From Burkholderia sp. PAMC 26561 (GTDB taxonomy: Bacteria > Pseudomonadota > Gammaproteobacteria > Burkholderiales > Burkholderiaceae): a stretch of 64,000 nucleotides of DNA. Below, one piece after another: positions 1 through 9,585 of this stretch (position 1 is its first letter; every line of letters begins with the position of its first letter). Under the pieces are notes generated by a model. It did not search any database. It saw only the letters and a program-made list of their open reading frames with translations, and was not told the origin of the DNA. The stretch is from contig NZ_CP014311.1 in the NCBI RefSeq assembly GCF_001557535.2, positions 120,641-184,640 of the forward strand, read 5' to 3'. The position numbers and the translations under genes were made by a program.

Positions 1-1
1 C

Positions 2-256
2 GCCGTCTTGCGGGAAAATCTCAAGACGACTCGAGACACCATCGACAAATTCTATGGCGATACGGGGCGCTACCCCGACACCCTTCAGGAACTAGTCGAC
101 AAACGATACTTGAGGACGTTGCCGGTCGACCCAGTTGCACGCTCGTCGAACTGGTCGCTGATCGCGCCACAGGACCCCGATAAAGGCCTTATCTATGACC
201 TGAAAAGCACCGCTCCCGGCACGGCTGCAGATGGCACTAGCTACGGAGAGTGGTGA
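2..256 (+). CDS. GspG-like pseudopilin, C-terminal part (cut by window edge)
   Basis: The reading frame is open at the left edge, so the N-terminal prepilin leader and hydrophobic helix lie outside the window. The visible part reads AVLRENLKTTRDTIDKFY, then GRYPDTLQELV and LRTLPVDP, the usual order in the globular domain of type II secretion major pseudopilins (GspG family): a helix, the GxYP motif, then the LP.DP turn. Such proteins form the short periplasmic pseudopilus of type II-like secretion systems. The stop codon is one base before the next gene's start, so the two are one operon. There is no sign of damage. The exact system served cannot be told from here. Confidence 0.8.
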   Translation, partial: AVLRENLKTTRDTIDKFYGDTGRYPDTLQELVDKRYLRTLPVDPVARSSNWSLIAPQDPDKGLIYDLKSTAPGTAADGTSYGEW

Positions 257-257
257 A

Positions 258-779
258 ATGGCCTTTTCACGCAGACCCCGCCCATCTCGACAAGCTGGCT
301 TTACATACGTCGGCACCTTGATCTTGATTGCCATACTTGCGATCACAGTGTCGGCGCAACTTATTCTTGGCGCGGCCCAACATCGGCGGTGGGTCGACCA
401 GGAACTTCTCTACCGGGGTGATCTCTATCGTCAAGCACTGCAAGGGTACTATCTAGCGACGCCACCCGGCCAGCCGCGCTATCCCAATTCACTTTCGGAC
501 CTGTTGCGGGACCCGCGGTACCCGGGGATAAAAAGATACCTTCGCACGCTGTACGCCGACCCCGCCGCGCCGGATACGCCGTGGGACCTGATCACGGCGC
601 CGGAAGGGGGAATACTGGGTGTGCGCAGCTCTTCCAACGCCAAGCCGATCAAGCGGGCTAACTTCCCGGAAATCTATCAAAGCTTTGAAAATAAAGAGAC
701 GTATCGCGACTGGGCTTTCCTATTCATGCCAGCATCAGCGGGCGGCATCGCTGCTCCCTTGCAAATACCATCTCAATGA
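258..779 (+). CDS. GspG-like pseudopilin (type II secretion-like)
   Basis: 173 residues from the ATG at 258, chosen because the sequence GGAGAG lies just upstream and the previous gene ends at 256. Residues 1-15 are a basic leader, followed by a prepilin cleavage site of the form AG/FTYVGTLILIA and a hydrophobic helix. The usual glutamate at position 5 of the mature protein is replaced by glycine, as in some minor pseudopilins. The globular part repeats the plan of the upstream protein (PRYPNSLSDLL, RYLRTLYADP, PWDLI), so the pair looks like an old duplication. Likely role is a minor pseudopilin working with the upstream product. The C-terminus is longer than in classical GspG. Confidence 0.8.
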   Translation: MAFSRRPRPSRQAGFTYVGTLILIAILAITVSAQLILGAAQHRRWVDQELLYRGDLYRQALQGYYLATPPGQPRYPNSLSDLLRDPRYPGIKRYLRTLYADPAAPDTPWDLITAPEGGILGVRSSSNAKPIKRANFPEIYQSFENKETYRDWAFLFMPASAGGIAAPLQIPSQ

Positions 780-976
780 AATTGCGTTCGCGGCTCAACC
801 CTGGGACAAGTGAATGACCTGCCCCTTTCGGGAGGAATCTTGCATCCAAGGCGCCGTGGGCCGAGCCAAACCGCTCACCGGCGTGTAGTCAACACGCTAG
901 AGCGGGCGTCAGTAACAACTGGACCTTGCTCCACTACGCTGCCGATCCGCAGGCAGACGTTAAGGAAAATCAAAGA

Positions 977-1951
977 ATGAAAAAAAACGCAAGATTGAAA
1001 TTTGCTAAGGCGCTCCACAAACGCCCACAATCAACTAGCCTTAGAGTTTGGCTCTCCAGTCATGCACTTGAATGCATTGCACTATCAATTCCATTGATTA
1101 CGGGCTTGTGCTATGGCGTCGGCCGGTCTGTAAATGAGGGTTGGAATGAGGTTGCCGCTGTACCGATGTTCATCTTCAAAGCAGATGTGTATGAGACAAT
1201 TTTGGCCGGCATTAATCAAAGTGATCTTTGGCGACTGCTTTTGATTATCGCAAGTGTCTCGGGCTCATACTTATGGCTGATCGTAGTCGCAGGTAATGCG
1301 TGGACAAAAAAATTCGGCGGACTTCGCGCTAAGAAAAGACGATTTGAATATTGCGACGACATAGGACTTCGAAATCGCTTCGCACAGGCGGCTCGGAAGC
1401 AGCAGGACATAATTGAAACGCGGGCCCAAGCGCGTGCGCGATGGAACATCTTGGGAAAGCGGGGTTCGATAAGACTCCGCAACGAGCGCCGGCTATCGAA
1501 ATCGCCTGCGATATTTAAGAATACTGCGATCAATAGGGTGCTAGCCTCAATTCTTCTGACATCAGTCTCCGTGCTCGGATCTTATTTTCTGGTCGAGCAG
1601 ATCCTTTTCAAGACTGCTCGGGCAAATGGAGCCCGACAATTCGTTTCGATCTACGTTGCGGTTACAGGTACGATACCGATGCAGTATGTGATGACGCAGG
1701 ATACTCGGGAAGAACTGCGAATTTATGCCTGCCAAGGCAAGCAACAATTGTCTCGCTATAGAGCCGTCCGGTTGCCCTCGCCCGAAAACGGATCTACTAC
1801 TTTGAGCTACTACGTGATCGAGGGAGATAGCAACACTTTTTTGCTACTAGGAAAGGACGGCTCCGAAATTCGCTCATTCGGCGACTCTCCCTTTTCGCTC
1901 CACGAGACGAACGAGCGCCCACTCGCCGCGATTGCAAAAGACTGCTTCTAA
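977..1951 (+). CDS. Hypothetical membrane protein
   Basis: 324 residues from the ATG at 977, preferred over an in-frame ATG at 926 because AAGGA lies 10 bases upstream and the protein then starts with a lysine-rich stretch (MKKNARLKF). I do not recognise a family. Three hydrophobic segments are visible: around residues 30-50 (CIALSIPLITGLCYGV), 85-110 (LWRLLLIIASVSGSYLWL) and 190-215 (ILLTSVSVLGSYFLV). A very basic cytoplasmic-looking segment lies between the second and third, and a soluble C-terminal domain of about 110 residues follows. The gene is more AT-rich than its neighbours, which suggests separate acquisition. It stands alone between the pseudopilin operon and a convergent gene. Confidence 0.55.
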   Translation: MKKNARLKFAKALHKRPQSTSLRVWLSSHALECIALSIPLITGLCYGVGRSVNEGWNEVAAVPMFIFKADVYETILAGINQSDLWRLLLIIASVSGSYLWLIVVAGNAWTKKFGGLRAKKRRFEYCDDIGLRNRFAQAARKQQDIIETRAQARARWNILGKRGSIRLRNERRLSKSPAIFKNTAINRVLASILLTSVSVLGSYFLVEQILFKTARANGARQFVSIYVAVTGTIPMQYVMTQDTREELRIYACQGKQQLSRYRAVRLPSPENGSTTLSYYVIEGDSNTFLLLGKDGSEIRSFGDSPFSLHETNERPLAAIAKDCF

Positions 1952-2038
1952 CTTTTGATTTCCACTGGAAACTGCCCCCCTGGGGGTACGGCTAAAATCT
2001 TGTCCACTCCCAACATCAACGGACTAAAAACAGCACCG

Positions 2039-3211
2039 TCAGATTTGCTTCAATTGGCCTGACTTAGCTGCCTCATTGATTCGATACATAGGTCCGACGC
2101 AACAGTACACGGGAGCAACGTTGAGCGAACGCGAAGCAAGCTCATCCACTGTTTGCTCCGTCGCCAGACGGCGAGCTTTGAATATCGATGCTGAGAGAAA
2201 GCGCCGCCAAAGAGCTTGGTCTTCGGCAATCTTTGGTGCCTCCATGGGATGTGCTTGCTCCGGCTGAAAGCCCGTTTTCACAATCTGGGCAACGCCCAGC
2301 TCCAGTGAAACGTGAACGAGGTTAGCGTTTGCGTCCCTGCGGGCAAAGAGAACAGGCACGAAGGTTTCGATAATTCGACGTAACGCAGAGAGCGTTGCGC
2401 CGGCCACCGCAGTACGATTGAGCGACTCGCCGACGAACAACACAGCGCTTCTCCAATCGACAGCGGGGTTAGCCATATGTTTCAGTAACGCACGCATCGC
2501 AAAATGTTGGAAGTCCATCGGCTGTGATAGAAGCCAAACGAAATCCATCGCATTGATTGCAACGTGCGAACGACGCTTGATAAGGCTCGTAAATACGAGC
2601 TGCGCATACTCGCCCGTTGAGCACAGGCCCGCGTTACCTGCAGCAGCGACGAATACCTGCGGCCAAACGCCTTTGATGCCGCCGACGGCATTCGCGAGCT
2701 CCCGAAGACGGCCGTCCAACGTAAGGAAGACAGCATTCTTCTCCAGGGTAAGAAGGAGTGCATCGTATGATTCTTCGTCGATCAATTCGCGGAATTTAAG
2801 AAGATCGAGGGGCGGGTCCTCCACTCCGTAGACGGGAACAACTTGGCAGTATTTGTCGACGCACTCGCGCAGGCGATGGAGATACGCGCGTCGCCTCTCG
2901 TGATAGGCATCGTCGAGTTCAGTCAGAACAATACGGCCGTCTTGCTCCGCCATATTCGCTGTGCTCTTGTTGCCTTCTTCCTCCGAAATAAGGTTGTCGA
3001 GAACGCCTGATGACGAGGCGGCCAGATATACAGCGGGACTGTAGGCTAGTACCTTCTCAAGACCCGTCGCCACCAGCTCGTTCACAGTCGCAAGATCGAC
3101 TACCAAAGTATGGCCTCTATATTTCAGATGAGTCTCAGCCTCCGTAGAGCGTATTAAAACTGCCAACGTTGCGAGAATATATGTGTCAACTCGCGACCAA
3201 ACGGCGACCAC
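2039..3211 (-). CDS. Hypothetical protein with possible PIN-like domain, perhaps N-truncated
   Basis: 390 residues from a GTG at 3211 with no convincing ribosome binding site. The frame stays open upstream of the GTG without an ATG, so the N-terminus may be lost. The stretch around residues 150-185 (LRELID, then LLTLEKNAVFLTLDGRLRELA) has spaced acidic residues as in PIN-like nucleases. This is a weak match from memory to the PIN-like domains found with TPR or GreA-type domains, not a firm assignment. The rest is a helical C-terminal region. It lies at the outer end of the defence island, in the same orientation as gajB but 272 bases from it. That gap shows no gene. Confidence 0.45.
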   Translation of the reverse strand: MVAVWSRVDTYILATLAVLIRSTEAETHLKYRGHTLVVDLATVNELVATGLEKVLAYSPAVYLAASSSGVLDNLISEEEGNKSTANMAEQDGRIVLTELDDAYHERRRAYLHRLRECVDKYCQVVPVYGVEDPPLDLLKFRELIDEESYDALLLTLEKNAVFLTLDGRLRELANAVGGIKGVWPQVFVAAAGNAGLCSTGEYAQLVFTSLIKRRSHVAINAMDFVWLLSQPMDFQHFAMRALLKHMANPAVDWRSAVLFVGESLNRTAVAGATLSALRRIIETFVPVLFARRDANANLVHVSLELGVAQIVKTGFQPEQAHPMEAPKIAEDQALWRRFLSASIFKARRLATEQTVDELASRSLNVAPVYCCVGPMYRINEAAKSGQLKQI

Positions 3212-3483
3212 GTTCCGGCCCAGCCTTACTGGGCAAGGGTTTCCAGACGCGAAATAATTGTGTCACTGGCGAAGGGCGGTCCGGCGGTAGCGGAGGCCGG
3301 CAGTAAGGTCCCAGCCCGGCCAGGAAGAGTCATTCGTCGCGGCCCACGTTTGGACATTCGTGTGTCGCCTCCGCACCCTGGACCGGCCACTCGAATAGCA
3401 AAATAGGCAATCTGCAACAGTATCTCCGACGGCGGGTACTCGCACCTCTATGAGCAAGCTGTTTATCGCGATTAGTGCGCCGA

Positions 3484-4527
3484 CTACTTAGCTCGCTTAC
3501 GTTTGTGTTGCTTCAAGAATGCATCGGGAACGAAGGTCAAATTGCCGCGTGCTCGTGAGCATGCGACATAGAGTTTGTTGCGAGTCTCTGGGTTGAGGGT
3601 TGCCAACGCTCCAGCCTTCCAGGCATCGAGTGCGGCAGGGTGCAGCACCACACATACGTCCTGGTAGTGATCGAGACCTTTCGAAGCCCCCCAGTTCTGC
3701 GAGTAGCAGCCATATTTGTAATGCTCCTGTAGAAAGAGCTTTACGATTTCGGGCGATTGATAGATTTCCTGCACAACCACATGATCCTCGACCAATCTGA
3801 CTTCAGTGAGCGCATCCGAGTGAGACTTGATCTGAATTCCAATCTGCTCAGTAATGAAATCACAGACTGACTTGCTACATCTCCGACTTTTTATCAGCGA
3901 TACGAGATCCAAGTCCATCTTTGCCGCTTTGAAGCGCGCTTTGTACTTCTCATAGTCGGCGTGAAGGTTGATGTTCACCGCGCCATCGCGGCTCGTATCG
4001 TATGTATGCTGAAAAAAGTCACCCACAAACATGCACTCGACCTCGCTCCGGCAAAGTGACATCAGCAGATTGAAATCATGTCCAGCAAAGTCCTGGACCT
4101 CGTCGACGAAGAAGGCATCGAAGTATTTCTCGATTCGCGCTATCACATCGTTGACCGTGTCAGTTTGCTCCACATATTTTGCGAGTCGATGATGGTATAG
4201 CCAGCGCCCCTTTGTCATATAGCGGCGGTCATCGCCAAGCCCAAATTTCGGCCCCTTTTCTAAAGGCCGCTCATACGTCATCCCTTTCGTTCGCTTCTCG
4301 CTCAGCAAGAACGGTCGATAGCAGAACGAATGCAAAAATGTGAAGTATGTGTAAAGGACGATGTTCGCTGGAAAATGTCCGAACTTTTGGATGATTCGGG
4401 TCCGCAGATTGTCCCGGTTTGCTTCAGTGTAGGTAACAATCAAGACGCGTCGGACCTTATCCAATCGCTCGACAATCCTGTATGTTTTTCCCGAGCCGGC
4501 GACGGCGAAGATCACTGTTTTATCCAC
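3484..4527 (-). CDS. gajB: Gabija GajB, UvrD-like superfamily 1 helicase (short form)
   Basis: 347 residues. Motif I (AVAGSGKT, residues 8-15), Motif II (VDEVQD, 141-146), the following VGDFFQHTY segment and Motif VI (YVACSRAR, near 325) are those of UvrD/Rep-family helicases, with the 2A-2B region much reduced. In Gabija, GajB senses DNA ends or nucleotide depletion and partners with the GajA nuclease. The start codon lies 16 bases inside the end of gajA, so the two are coupled, and the order gajA-gajB is the standard one. Characterised GajB proteins are near 500 residues, so this is a compact variant. All core motifs appear intact. Confidence 0.85.
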   Translation of the reverse strand: MDKTVIFAVAGSGKTYRIVERLDKVRRVLIVTYTEANRDNLRTRIIQKFGHFPANIVLYTYFTFLHSFCYRPFLLSEKRTKGMTYERPLEKGPKFGLGDDRRYMTKGRWLYHHRLAKYVEQTDTVNDVIARIEKYFDAFFVDEVQDFAGHDFNLLMSLCRSEVECMFVGDFFQHTYDTSRDGAVNINLHADYEKYKARFKAAKMDLDLVSLIKSRRCSKSVCDFITEQIGIQIKSHSDALTEVRLVEDHVVVQEIYQSPEIVKLFLQEHYKYGCYSQNWGASKGLDHYQDVCVVLHPAALDAWKAGALATLNPETRNKLYVACSRARGNLTFVPDAFLKQHKRKRAK

Positions 4528-6080
4528 GCCACCGCCTCCTGAATGTAGGCCGGCGCGACCAGCACATCTGCCTTCTTATCCAGAAGCTGGAACGCCGCTT
4601 CTGCCTTATTGTCTAGCATGTATTGCTGAACGGTGAGCTTCTTCCTTCCCGCGGCAAACAGGTCTTCGCAAGCGACTGTGTTGTCCTCGCACATGCAAAT
4701 TTCGAAGGTGGATCGCGTATCGTCCGGGTCGGAAAATATTTTGATCGTGGGCTCGTTGTAGTTGGCGTAGTTGTCAACGCAGGTCTTCTGATATGCCCCG
4801 TCGTTGTCACGGATCGCCGCCACCCTGATCTTCAGAATCTTGGCGAGATCGAAATAGCGTTTGAAGCTGGTACCATCAACCGAGATGACGTGCACACCGT
4901 CCTTGTCTAGTGAGCCTCCGTCCGCGTGCTTCTTGTACAGAGTCTCCATCAGGATGAATTCTGCGTCTCCCTCGACAAGAATTGCCTTCTTGCACAGGGC
5001 GAGCTCAAGCACGTTATTGTCCGGGGCCTTCATGAAAAACGACGCGGTGTCCGTAGGCAGCCCCTTCAACGACGTGGGACTTCCCGGATCAGTCTCGCTG
5101 AGAATGATTGCCTTACGCAGGTTCAAGCGCGTGCAGATCATGCTGCTATGCGTAGCGACGAAGATTTGCTTCTTTGTCGCATGGCTGATCCGATCGATGA
5201 GCTTCCGTGTATGGACGTAGCTAAGGTGGTTCTCAGGCTCCTCCAAGAGGACAACATCCAATGTGTGCTCTCGGTCCCGCAACGCGAATTCAATTTTGAT
5301 GAAGCACTGGCGCCCCTTCCCCTTACTGTCAATGGGAATATCGCCTTCGGTAATCATGATGTCCGTTTCGATGCTCGCTCTTGGGCTGCTTCTGACACCG
5401 AACTTGTAGTCTGGCAACTTACCGTTCACGTCGATCAGCACGTCGTCGCGAAACTTCGTTTTGGCGTTCCGATACTCCAACCCGTGACGATTTCGCTCGA
5501 GCACCGAGGCATTCGCCAGATACATTGATCTCGTGTATTCGCGCGTCGCGTATTCATTGTTGATCAGAGAACTGTCGATCAACAGATGCTTGAGTGGCTT
5601 CTTGTAGGGATGGACAGGATACCCTCCGAAGGTCAGAAAGCGAATGGCATAGTACTCGAACGGAAAGCTGGAATTGGGATCCTTCAGGATCTCCCCGATA
5701 TGCTCGGTGTACTCCTCTACAGGCTCACAGATGAGCCGAATCCCGTCAGTAGCGACGTCGCGTTTGTCGTGATTTTTCCCGTTTAACTCGAGGTCGGTGA
5801 ACCCTTCGAGGTGGGCTTCTATGAACATCGTGGGAAGTTTCTCGATCTGACGTTTGCCGCGCATGAACTCTTCAATGCAAGCTGCATTGAACAAAGACTC
5901 CAAACCAATGCTCTCTACCTTACTGCGGCTTGTGCTCATCACAAAATCGAGTGCTTGCAACACCGAACTTTTCCCGGCTTCGTTCCCGCCGATCAGAATA
6001 TTTAAATCAGCGTCAAATTCAATCTCGAGCGTCTTGTAGCGTTTGAAGTTTTTGAGGATTAGCTTTTTGATGACCTTCAT
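4512..6080 (-). CDS. gajA: Gabija GajA, OLD-family ATPase-TOPRIM nuclease
   Basis: 522 residues. The N-terminal ABC-type ATPase has Walker A GGNEAGKSS (31-39), Walker B VVLLEEPENHLS (276-287) and the H-loop FVATHSS (307-313). The C-terminal TOPRIM domain has the glutamate of AILVEGDAEF (366-375) and the RDNDG acidic loop (424-428). This order defines OLD nucleases, and with an SF1 helicase next door it defines Gabija, a phage defence system in which GajA nicks phage DNA. The short length fits GajA rather than longer stand-alone OLD proteins. The gap upstream to the DUF499 gene is 173 bases, so Gabija may have its own promoter. Confidence 0.88.
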   Translation of the reverse strand: MKVIKKLILKNFKRYKTLEIEFDADLNILIGGNEAGKSSVLQALDFVMSTSRSKVESIGLESLFNAACIEEFMRGKRQIEKLPTMFIEAHLEGFTDLELNGKNHDKRDVATDGIRLICEPVEEYTEHIGEILKDPNSSFPFEYYAIRFLTFGGYPVHPYKKPLKHLLIDSSLINNEYATREYTRSMYLANASVLERNRHGLEYRNAKTKFRDDVLIDVNGKLPDYKFGVRSSPRASIETDIMITEGDIPIDSKGKGRQCFIKIEFALRDREHTLDVVLLEEPENHLSYVHTRKLIDRISHATKKQIFVATHSSMICTRLNLRKAIILSETDPGSPTSLKGLPTDTASFFMKAPDNNVLELALCKKAILVEGDAEFILMETLYKKHADGGSLDKDGVHVISVDGTSFKRYFDLAKILKIRVAAIRDNDGAYQKTCVDNYANYNEPTIKIFSDPDDTRSTFEICMCEDNTVACEDLFAAGRKKLTVQQYMLDNKAEAAFQLLDKKADVLVAPAYIQEAVAWIKQ

Positions 6081-6253
6081 TCCCCGTGCCTTTCGTTCGT
6101 GTGATTGTTACCTTGATCGCGCTTAGCCTGCTCGGTCGTCGACGGTCTTGACCGACCGCCTGCGACCCCGTCTACACGTTAAGGGGCACGTTGAACGACC
6201 GTCCGGTGCCTAGCAAAGAACGGTATGTATGTGGATTCTCCGACGACGCTCCG

Positions 6254-9200
6254 CTATTCATCCTCGAACCCGCTCCCCGGCGTGAACTTCAGCGTCCGGA
6301 TGTTCTCGGTCACCGTACGGACTACCTGATTCGGAGCCCCCTCCGGTATCTCGGCTGCGACGTCGATGGTCACCGTCACCGTCGCCCCGACTAGGCCGGC
6401 GAGGTGCGAGATAACTTCCTCCGCAATTCGGCTGGCGTCACGGCCAACACGGGTCGTATCGAGGACTGCCGTAGCGTGGAAGCGCTTAGCTTTCGCTGGC
6501 GCCGGCGGGGGCTCACGTGGAGGAGTGGGTGCTGGTCCTCGGTCATCGCCCGGTGGCTGTCCCGGTTCGGCAAACGGCGGGGGAACCGTGCGCTCGGCAT
6601 CAAGCTGTTTGATCGCGACATCCGGTTTCACCACCAGCGCCGGTGCATGAGCGTCGGCAAGCGTCACCATTTGTCCACCGCGCAAGCCTTTATAACGACT
6701 GGCGCCCTCGTCGAAACTGTCGGCAAAGCCAAAACCTTCCTGCGTCCAGGTCAACAGACTCACTCCGTCTCGGATCGCGTCCAGCAGCACCATGGAATTG
6801 CTGAGCCGAGGCAAATAGAGATAGCGCGCAAAGTCCTCCACCAGTTGTTTCACCGACACATGGTTGCCACGCCAGAGAGGAATGCGATCCAGCTCCATGC
6901 GCAAACGCGTTGGAGCGAAGCTGGTCAGAAATAGCTCATCGGTGCGTAGCTTTTTGCTTGCGCGTACGGCCAGCGCATCCTGTCCCGATAGCCGCAGCGC
7001 TTCCCAGGTGATTGCGGCCTGCGGTGTGCTCTGCACTGGAACCAGTAGCCACTGGTACGTCTCGGGAAACCTTGCGGTTACAGCGCTGTCGGCGGCGGTC
7101 TTCTGGGTCTCGGCCTGGGTCACCTGATATGGAGACAGGTTGAGCTGCTCCTTCTCGGCCAGGATCGACGCCCATGCCAGGTACTTGCGTGCCGCCTCGT
7201 CCAGGTCTTGCAAACGGGTCTTATCTGCAGCCAGAAAGACTAAGGTATTGCGGAAGAGGCGAGGAGTGTTCCCGCGCGTTTCCAGAATCGCCTTGGCGGC
7301 AATCTCGGCGGCGCTGCCGCCCTCCTTGCTATACGGGTGTCCCACGCCGAAAACTACCAGACGCGCATCGAGATCGTCAGGCACATCGGCCCCCGTTTGC
7401 GGCATGGGGTGGATGCGGTTGAAGTCGCCAGTCCGCGCCAGGTCCCTGCGCAGGCGCTGCTCCAACTCATGCGCCACTTTGTCCGGGTCTCGTTTGAATT
7501 GCTCGGCTCGGTCTTCCGCAAGTTTTGTTACCGTTGGCTGGGTTGAGTACCAGTAGTGTGGTCCATCCTGATACAGATAGGTCGCCGCACCGGCCATGCG
7601 CCGCAAGGCATCGCCAAACACGGCGGGTGATTCTCCTGGCATCACACAGCCAAGCTTCACCCTTCGATCTTCGATGCCCTTGTGCGCAGCAGCCGTGGTC
7701 GGTGCCGATCCCATATAAATGGCGCGTGCCACCCGGCGACATGCCGAGAGCTTGCCCAGATTGGGCAACTCGCTGTCCAGCCGCAGCGGCAAAGAGCTGG
7801 GGCCATCAACATCTTTCTCGATCACTGGCACCCAGTTGTCCGACAGGTAGCGTGTCAATTCGGACTGCACGCGTGGGTCATCTATCGCCACGTTGCCCGG
7901 CAGGATGAGCGGGTTACGGTCGCCCTTTTCCCAAAGGCTGTGAATCACCGCTGCCATGAGGCGCAGCACGCCGCGCGTGCGCTGGAACTTCACTAGGGTG
8001 GACCAATCGGTATAGAGCCGGTCAAAGATCTCTGGATGAATCGGATACGCCATCTTGATACGCTGCTCGTATTCTGATTCCCTGCATTCCGGCGGAAACT
8101 CGGCCTGTTGGGTGCCATAGAACTCAGCAAAAGCCCGCGCCACCACGTCACGGTCCCTGAACTGTGCCGGGTCTGACAGTGGCTGAAACAGCCGTCGGCG
8201 CACGATCTCGAAACCCTCCTCCGCGGTCGCCGGTCGCCATGAAGACTCGACACGGCCCACCACATTACGCAACCTGTCCAATGCCTCACGTCCGCGCGTT
8301 CCGCCCACTTCCACGTCATCAGGTTGGGTGTGCGGAGAGCCGGACGTGTCTGAGGCTGGCAGGCTGATCACCAGCAGACAGTTCTTGGCCAGCTTGGCCG
8401 ATTCGGTCAGCACCTGTGCAAAGGTAAATTGCGTCTCAAAGCCGCCGGCTGGCAAGTCACTTTGGTCGTGCAGCTGTCGTGCGTAAGCCACCCACTCGTC
8501 GACCAAAATCAGGCAAGGGCCATACTCGTTGAACAGTTCGCGCAGTACGTCTCCGGGACTGGTGGCGTTTTCATCATCAGCTTTGATACGAGAGAACGCT
8601 TTCTTTCCGCCCAGTTGCCAAGCCAGTTCGCCCCATAGCGTGCGCACCACCGTACCGTCCGGCTTGGTGGACGGATTACCCGGAGAAATTTTGTTGCCCA
8701 CCAGCACCACACGGCGGGCCGAAGGAATCTTGCTGACTCCAGCCGCTGCCATCACCGCATCGATGCCGGCAAGTTCGGTCGGTGCAATCCCAGAAAACAA
8801 GTGATAGAGCGCCAGCATCGAGTGTGTCTTGCCGCCGCCAAAGTTCGTCTGCAACTGCACCACCGGGTCGCCACCGCCCGCCGTGAGACGCCGAACGGCA
8901 CCTGTCAGCATCTCCTTCAGGCTCTCAGTTAGGTACGTGCGGCGGAAGAATTCCACCGGATCTCGATATTCGGGCGTGCCTTCGCCCAGATGCACCTGCC
9001 AGAGGTCGGCAGCGAATTCGGCCTGCTGGTACCGGCCGCTAGCTACATCTTCGTGCGGCATCACCACTTCACGCCAGGGTTTGAGGCTGCCCGTCACGCC
9101 GCTTTCGATGGCGATGCCAGCCGACTTGCGCTTGTCGCTGCGCGCCTGCTCGTCAAAGCGCACCCGCAGCAGTTCCATCTTCATCTTCTCGACGTCGTCC

Positions 9201-9580
9201 GCCTCAGTTGCCGAAATGGAAGAAAGCAGGCGCCCAGCCGAATCGAGAGCCCGGTAGGCATCATCGCTGGAGAAGGGTTCCTGATGCGCCCAACTGTTGC
9301 GTACAGCCTGAATCTCGTTCACTAAACTGCGCTCTGTCTTGCCGAGAATCTGGCGAAATACATCACCCCATTTGCGGTCCATGATCACCAGCAAAACAGC
9401 GACGTCATTGAGCGATTCATTTTTGCCGACGCCGAGGCGGGTGTCCGACAATACGTCCTTCACTTCGAACGCCCAGTTGTTCCCGTACTTTGCTTTGAAT
9501 TCGCGCTCGACAAACGGCCCCAGACCGGCCTTTAGAAGCTCCAGTGCCTTGCCGACACGTTCGTGATTGGTAATGGCCAT
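6254..9580 (-). CDS. DUF499 ATPase with N-terminal Swt1-type HEPN domain
   Basis: 1108 residues. Residues 1-130 match the Swt1-family HEPN fold, with the R-x4-H ribonuclease motif RNSWAH near residue 93. A P-loop ATPase follows: TNFGGGKTHS near 245 and LILVDEW near 358, the pattern of DUF499 proteins. The C-terminal third is proline-rich around residues 985-1020 and ends in a small domain. DUF499 proteins are found beside DUF1156 methyltransferases in defence islands. The gene starts 5 bases after the DUF1156 stop, so the two are one transcript. Inference: the ATPase is a sensor or motor and the HEPN part an RNA-cutting effector. Confidence 0.8.
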   Translation of the reverse strand: MAITNHERVGKALELLKAGLGPFVEREFKAKYGNNWAFEVKDVLSDTRLGVGKNESLNDVAVLLVIMDRKWGDVFRQILGKTERSLVNEIQAVRNSWAHQEPFSSDDAYRALDSAGRLLSSISATEADDVEKMKMELLRVRFDEQARSDKRKSAGIAIESGVTGSLKPWREVVMPHEDVASGRYQQAEFAADLWQVHLGEGTPEYRDPVEFFRRTYLTESLKEMLTGAVRRLTAGGGDPVVQLQTNFGGGKTHSMLALYHLFSGIAPTELAGIDAVMAAAGVSKIPSARRVVLVGNKISPGNPSTKPDGTVVRTLWGELAWQLGGKKAFSRIKADDENATSPGDVLRELFNEYGPCLILVDEWVAYARQLHDQSDLPAGGFETQFTFAQVLTESAKLAKNCLLVISLPASDTSGSPHTQPDDVEVGGTRGREALDRLRNVVGRVESSWRPATAEEGFEIVRRRLFQPLSDPAQFRDRDVVARAFAEFYGTQQAEFPPECRESEYEQRIKMAYPIHPEIFDRLYTDWSTLVKFQRTRGVLRLMAAVIHSLWEKGDRNPLILPGNVAIDDPRVQSELTRYLSDNWVPVIEKDVDGPSSLPLRLDSELPNLGKLSACRRVARAIYMGSAPTTAAAHKGIEDRRVKLGCVMPGESPAVFGDALRRMAGAATYLYQDGPHYWYSTQPTVTKLAEDRAEQFKRDPDKVAHELEQRLRRDLARTGDFNRIHPMPQTGADVPDDLDARLVVFGVGHPYSKEGGSAAEIAAKAILETRGNTPRLFRNTLVFLAADKTRLQDLDEAARKYLAWASILAEKEQLNLSPYQVTQAETQKTAADSAVTARFPETYQWLLVPVQSTPQAAITWEALRLSGQDALAVRASKKLRTDELFLTSFAPTRLRMELDRIPLWRGNHVSVKQLVEDFARYLYLPRLSNSMVLLDAIRDGVSLLTWTQEGFGFADSFDEGASRYKGLRGGQMVTLADAHAPALVVKPDVAIKQLDAERTVPPPFAEPGQPPGDDRGPAPTPPREPPPAPAKAKRFHATAVLDTTRVGRDASRIAEEVISHLAGLVGATVTVTIDVAAEIPEGAPNQVVRTVTENIRTLKFTPGSGFEDE

Positions 9581-9585
9581 GGTGC

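Noticed and set aside
3226..3457. Short minus-strand frames between the PIN-like gene and gajB
   Set aside because: They overlap each other in different frames, with no ribosome binding site or family match.
3484..6080. PARIS or retron-type system instead of Gabija
   Set aside because: The neighbour of the OLD-type protein is an SF1 helicase with motifs I, II and VI, and there is no DUF4435 protein or reverse transcriptase next to it.
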